Shown: positions 61,512 to 64,000 of the stretch, piece by piece
How the letters are laid out: the number at the start of each line of letters is the position of its first letter
How positions within the stretch are numbered: the stretch's first letter is position 1
Assembly: GCA_963727235.1 (NCBI GenBank)
Contig: CAVSFZ010000017.1
Location: 1-64,000, forward strand
Reading direction: 5' to 3'
Origin: CAVPTL01 sp963727235
GTDB lineage: Bacteria; Actinomycetota; Thermoleophilia; Gaiellales; JAICJC01
DNA: 64,000 nt
The notes under the pieces: generated by a model
What the model saw: only the letters and a program-made list of their open reading frames with translations
Databases searched by the model: none
Told to the model about the DNA's origin: nothing
Made by a program: the position numbers and the translations under genes

Positions 61512-61541
61512 TCGGGCTACTCGCCGCGAGGGCGAATACGG

Positions 61542-63257
61542 TCATTGCACCTGCAACTGGTCAAGCAGGATGAACCACTGAGTGCTGTACTTGTAGTTCT
61601 GTACCCGCTTGGACAGGAAGTCGACCCACGAGGCGTTGAACATCGAAGCCCAAGGCGCATCGTCGGTGATCATCCGGTCGGCCTCCGCCCACGTCTTGTT
61701 GGCGGCGGTGGTGTCGGTGAGCTGCTGAGTCAACGCTGTTGAGATCAGCTTGTCTACGTCCTTGTTGCAGTACTCCGCATCGTTGGAGTTGGACGTGCTC
61801 TTCGGAATGAACGAATCGCACGACAGCAACTGGTTGATGAAGTTGGACGCGCTGGGATAGTCGGGATACCAGTCGTCCCACATGATCTGGGTCTTGTTCT
61901 TCGAGTCCTCGATCGTGTCGAAGTACACACTCCGGTCGAGTGACTTGATGCTCGTGTCGTACCCAAGCTGCTTGAGCAGCGACACGAAGTAGAGGCCCAC
62001 GGCCTTGGACTGATCAGACGTGTTCGTCCACACGGTCACCTTCATGCCCTTGGTGCCCGAGGAGTCGATCAGCTGCTGTGCCTTGGCCATGTCGGGGCCG
62101 GTCCACGGGCCCTTGCCGTCAGCCGCCGGATTGGCGGTATACGGGCAGTACTGCTCGTATCCGTTGAATCCCGGCGGTACCACCTGACAGGTGGTGGCAG
62201 CGAGCTTGGGACCGCCGTAGGCCTTCACGATCGCGTTTCGATCCATCGCGAAGTTGACGGCCTTGCGCACGTCCGGATTGTCGAACGGCGCGACCCGCGT
62301 GTTGAGGTCCATCCAGTACGTGGACGGGCCGGCATGCACGTGGAACTGGTCGGCATACTGCGTGGCGACCTGGTTGAGACGGTCAGCAGGCGGTACCTCG
62401 TACATCCAGTCGGCGGTGCCGTTCTCGATGTTGGTGGTCATGGCCTCGCCGCCCAGCCCGAGCTGCCAGCTGATGGTGTCGGGGTAGCCCTGCGGCTGTG
62501 CCTCGGGTGCCCACACCTTGAAGTTCGGGTTGCGCTCGAGCGTCAAGGAGTTCTCGGCCTTGTACGAGGTGATCATGTACGGGCCGGTGCCGGGCAGGCT
62601 CTGGGTGGTAGCCGGCTTGATCGGCGTGTTCGGCGGCAATGCATATGCAAACGGCATGGCCAGCTTGAACAGGAAGTCGCCGTCGGGCTTGGTCAGGTGG
62701 AACGTGACCGTGCCGGCCGAGTCGTCGGCCTCGATGCCCTTGGACAGATCACAGGTCTTGGGGGTGTTGATGCAGGCGTCGTAGCCTTCCAGGTTCGTCC
62801 AGTAGAACGTGCCCGCGCCGTTGACCTTGAAGCTGCGCTCGAAGGCGAACGTGAAGTCACTCGGCTTCACGGTGGCGCCGTTGGAATACTTGATTCCGGG
62901 GCGCACATGGAAGACGTACTTGAGCCCACCGTCCTCCGGCTTGGCGATCGCCGTTGCCAGGTCGGGAACGAGCTGAGTTGATTCAGGCCCCTCGGTGATG
63001 TGGAACGCCACAAGCCCGTCGTCAGTCGTGATCAGGCTCTGCCACGCCTCAACGGTGTAGGCGAGAGCGGGATCGATGTAGTCCGGGCTACCGGTTGCCT
63101 GCAGCTTCAGGGTGCCGCCCATGTGCGACGCACCTGTGCCTGAGGTTGCAGGTGCGCTGGAACTGCTCGAACTCGAGCTTCCGCCGCAGCCCACAGCTGC
63201 AACGGTGGCTGCGAGAACCGCCAGCGTCAAGCCGGCACGTCTCAAAAACCTCTCCAT
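61542..63257 (-). CDS. Oligopeptide-type substrate-binding lipoprotein
   Basis: 571 residues from the ATG at 63257 with GGAGGT upstream. The signal peptide ends in the lipobox VAAVGC, then a Ser linker. GGTLKLQATGSPDYIDPALA, GLKYVFHVRPGIKYSNG and VAPFDNPDVRKAVNFAMDRN are landmarks of SBP family 5 (OppA/DppA). Substrate may be peptide, nickel or another small molecule. First gene of the transporter operon; a TCTCCGGAGA palindrome lies in its leader at 63285. Confidence 0.93.
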   Translation of the reverse strand: MERFLRRAGLTLAVLAATVAAVGCGGSSSSSSSSAPATSGTGASHMGGTLKLQATGSPDYIDPALAYTVEAWQSLITTDDGLVAFHITEGPESTQLVPDLATAIAKPEDGGLKYVFHVRPGIKYSNGATVKPSDFTFAFERSFKVNGAGTFYWTNLEGYDACINTPKTCDLSKGIEADDSAGTVTFHLTKPDGDFLFKLAMPFAYALPPNTPIKPATTQSLPGTGPYMITSYKAENSLTLERNPNFKVWAPEAQPQGYPDTISWQLGLGGEAMTTNIENGTADWMYEVPPADRLNQVATQYADQFHVHAGPSTYWMDLNTRVAPFDNPDVRKAVNFAMDRNAIVKAYGGPKLAATTCQVVPPGFNGYEQYCPYTANPAADGKGPWTGPDMAKAQQLIDSSGTKGMKVTVWTNTSDQSKAVGLYFVSLLKQLGYDTSIKSLDRSVYFDTIEDSKNKTQIMWDDWYPDYPSASNFINQLLSCDSFIPKSTSNSNDAEYCNKDVDKLISTALTQQLTDTTAANKTWAEADRMITDDAPWASMFNASWVDFLSKRVQNYKYSTQWFILLDQLQVQ

Positions 63258-63333
63258 GTGACCTCCACTAGGTGTACAACGAAATCTCCGGAGAGATACG
63301 ACGTTGCAGTCGGTGAATAGTTGGTGAACGATT

Positions 63334-64000
63334 TCAAACGGTGGAGCAATCTTCAAGTGCGGCGGCCGCCACCCGGGCCAGGCCGTCGGGCGCCGCGGCC
63401 GGGCTGCTCATGACCGCAAGCGCCGTCACCCGATCGCCCTGTCGCACCAGCGCGGCGTCGTGACGCACCTCCGCCAGGTCGCCCTGCTTGCACGCGACCG
63501 CGGTCGCCCCCGGAGGCAGATAGCGGGGGATGATGTCGCGATGCTGGCTGCGACCGAGACCGCCCAGCACGCGCTCGCAGACACGCTGATCGAGCTTAGC
63601 TGCGCCGTCGAGCGCCGCCATCAGACGCGCCAGGTCTTCGGCGCAGGTGGTGTTGTCGCTGCCCGAAGCGGCCGCCTCGAAGTCGAGCATGCGGCGGCGA
63701 ACGACGGTGTGGCGCAGGCCGAGCCGATCTGAGACCGCGTTCACGGCTGCCATCCCGAGGCGATCGATGATCGCATTGGTGGCGGTGTTGTCCGAGACGC
63801 TCAGCATCAGCAGATCGAGATCGCCCAGGGTGAGTTCGGTTTCGGGGTCGAACCCCGGCACCAGCGCCTCGGGATCTGCCGTGGTCATCTCGGCCACCGG
63901 CACGCGTGCCGTCGACTCCAACCGACCGGCAACCACCGCCTCCCACAACGCGACCGAGATCAGCACCTTGACGGTGCTCGCGGCCGGCATCGTCTGCGTG
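63334..64000 (-). CDS. Class A beta-lactamase-like serine hydrolase, 5' end outside window
   Basis: The frame enters from the right edge, so the N-terminus and signal are missing. The active-site ASTVK (SxxK), SDNTA and KQGD (in place of KTG) are in the right order. RMLDFEAAASGSDNTT and VRHDAALV match the Beta-lactamase2 group, which includes both lactamases and DD-peptidase-like enzymes. The usual ExxLN motif is not obvious, so true lactamase activity is uncertain. The gene ends 76 bases before the binding-protein start. Confidence 0.82.
   Translation of the reverse strand, partial: TQTMPAASTVKVLISVALWEAVVAGRLESTARVPVAEMTTADPEALVPGFDPETELTLGDLDLLMLSVSDNTATNAIIDRLGMAAVNAVSDRLGLRHTVVRRRMLDFEAAASGSDNTTCAEDLARLMAALDGAAKLDQRVCERVLGGLGRSQHRDIIPRYLPPGATAVACKQGDLAEVRHDAALVRQGDRVTALAVMSSPAAAPDGLARVAAAALEDCSTV

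Overview
The window is GC-rich chromosomal DNA from a Gram-positive-type bacterium, most likely an actinomycete (Actinomycetota; I would guess Thermoleophilia, but that is inference). The reasons are the gene content (zinc-type S4, S14 and L36, a TPP-controlled Thi transporter, DD-carboxypeptidase), frequent GTG and TTG starts, and dense coding with 1-4 base start/stop overlaps. There are no insertion sequences, CRISPR arrays or phage genes.

Layout. Positions 1-21,700 hold housekeeping and transport genes on both strands: an amidase cut by the window edge, a decayed secreted-protein gene, a flavin amine oxidase with a Grx4/BolA pair, a membrane zinc peptidase with a stand-alone ATP-dependent DNA ligase, a thiamine-precursor ABC transporter with a TPP riboswitch in mid-operon, YqgE, an aminotransferase, an ABC exporter, a DedA protein, tRNA-Pro, Nif3, a promoter-pseudoknot-terminator RNA ahead of a 53-residue HTH protein, a PBP4-type carboxypeptidase, ligA with a HAD phosphatase, a cupredoxin lipoprotein and an APC permease. 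An ArsR/SRPBCC pair with a clear operator follows. From 44,118 down to 22,548 the minus strand carries one unbroken translation array in the classical order: rpsL-rpsG-fusA-tuf, the S10 and spc clusters, secY-adk-map, the alpha cluster, truA and surE. infA is absent from its usual place. rpoB-rpoC (55,932-47,733, minus) lies upstream and is separated from rpsL by an accessory island of about 3.5 kb (family 9 glycosidase, secreted protein, tiny membrane protein). The last 8 kb is an MFS transporter, a complete oligopeptide ABC transporter and the start-less end of a class A beta-lactamase-like gene.

The most interesting signals are: (i) a family of at least six palindromes with constant core GGTGCCTGGCACC and ends GTGAATA/TATTCAC, whose inner bases vary but stay self-complementary; two copies contain the stop codon of the preceding gene and two sit in tandem behind rpoC; (ii) the RNA at about 15,138-15,234, in which two 8-bp pairings form an H-type pseudoknot or a switch, followed by a strong intrinsic terminator; (iii) long low-complexity C-terminal tails on S3, S5, L15 and L22, with the S5 tail cut short by two small indels; and (iv) an insertion of roughly 200 residues in the N-terminal part of RpoC. 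Several lesions (S5 tail, secreted pseudogene, permease without a normal start codon) could be true mutations or sequencing errors; the raw reads would decide.
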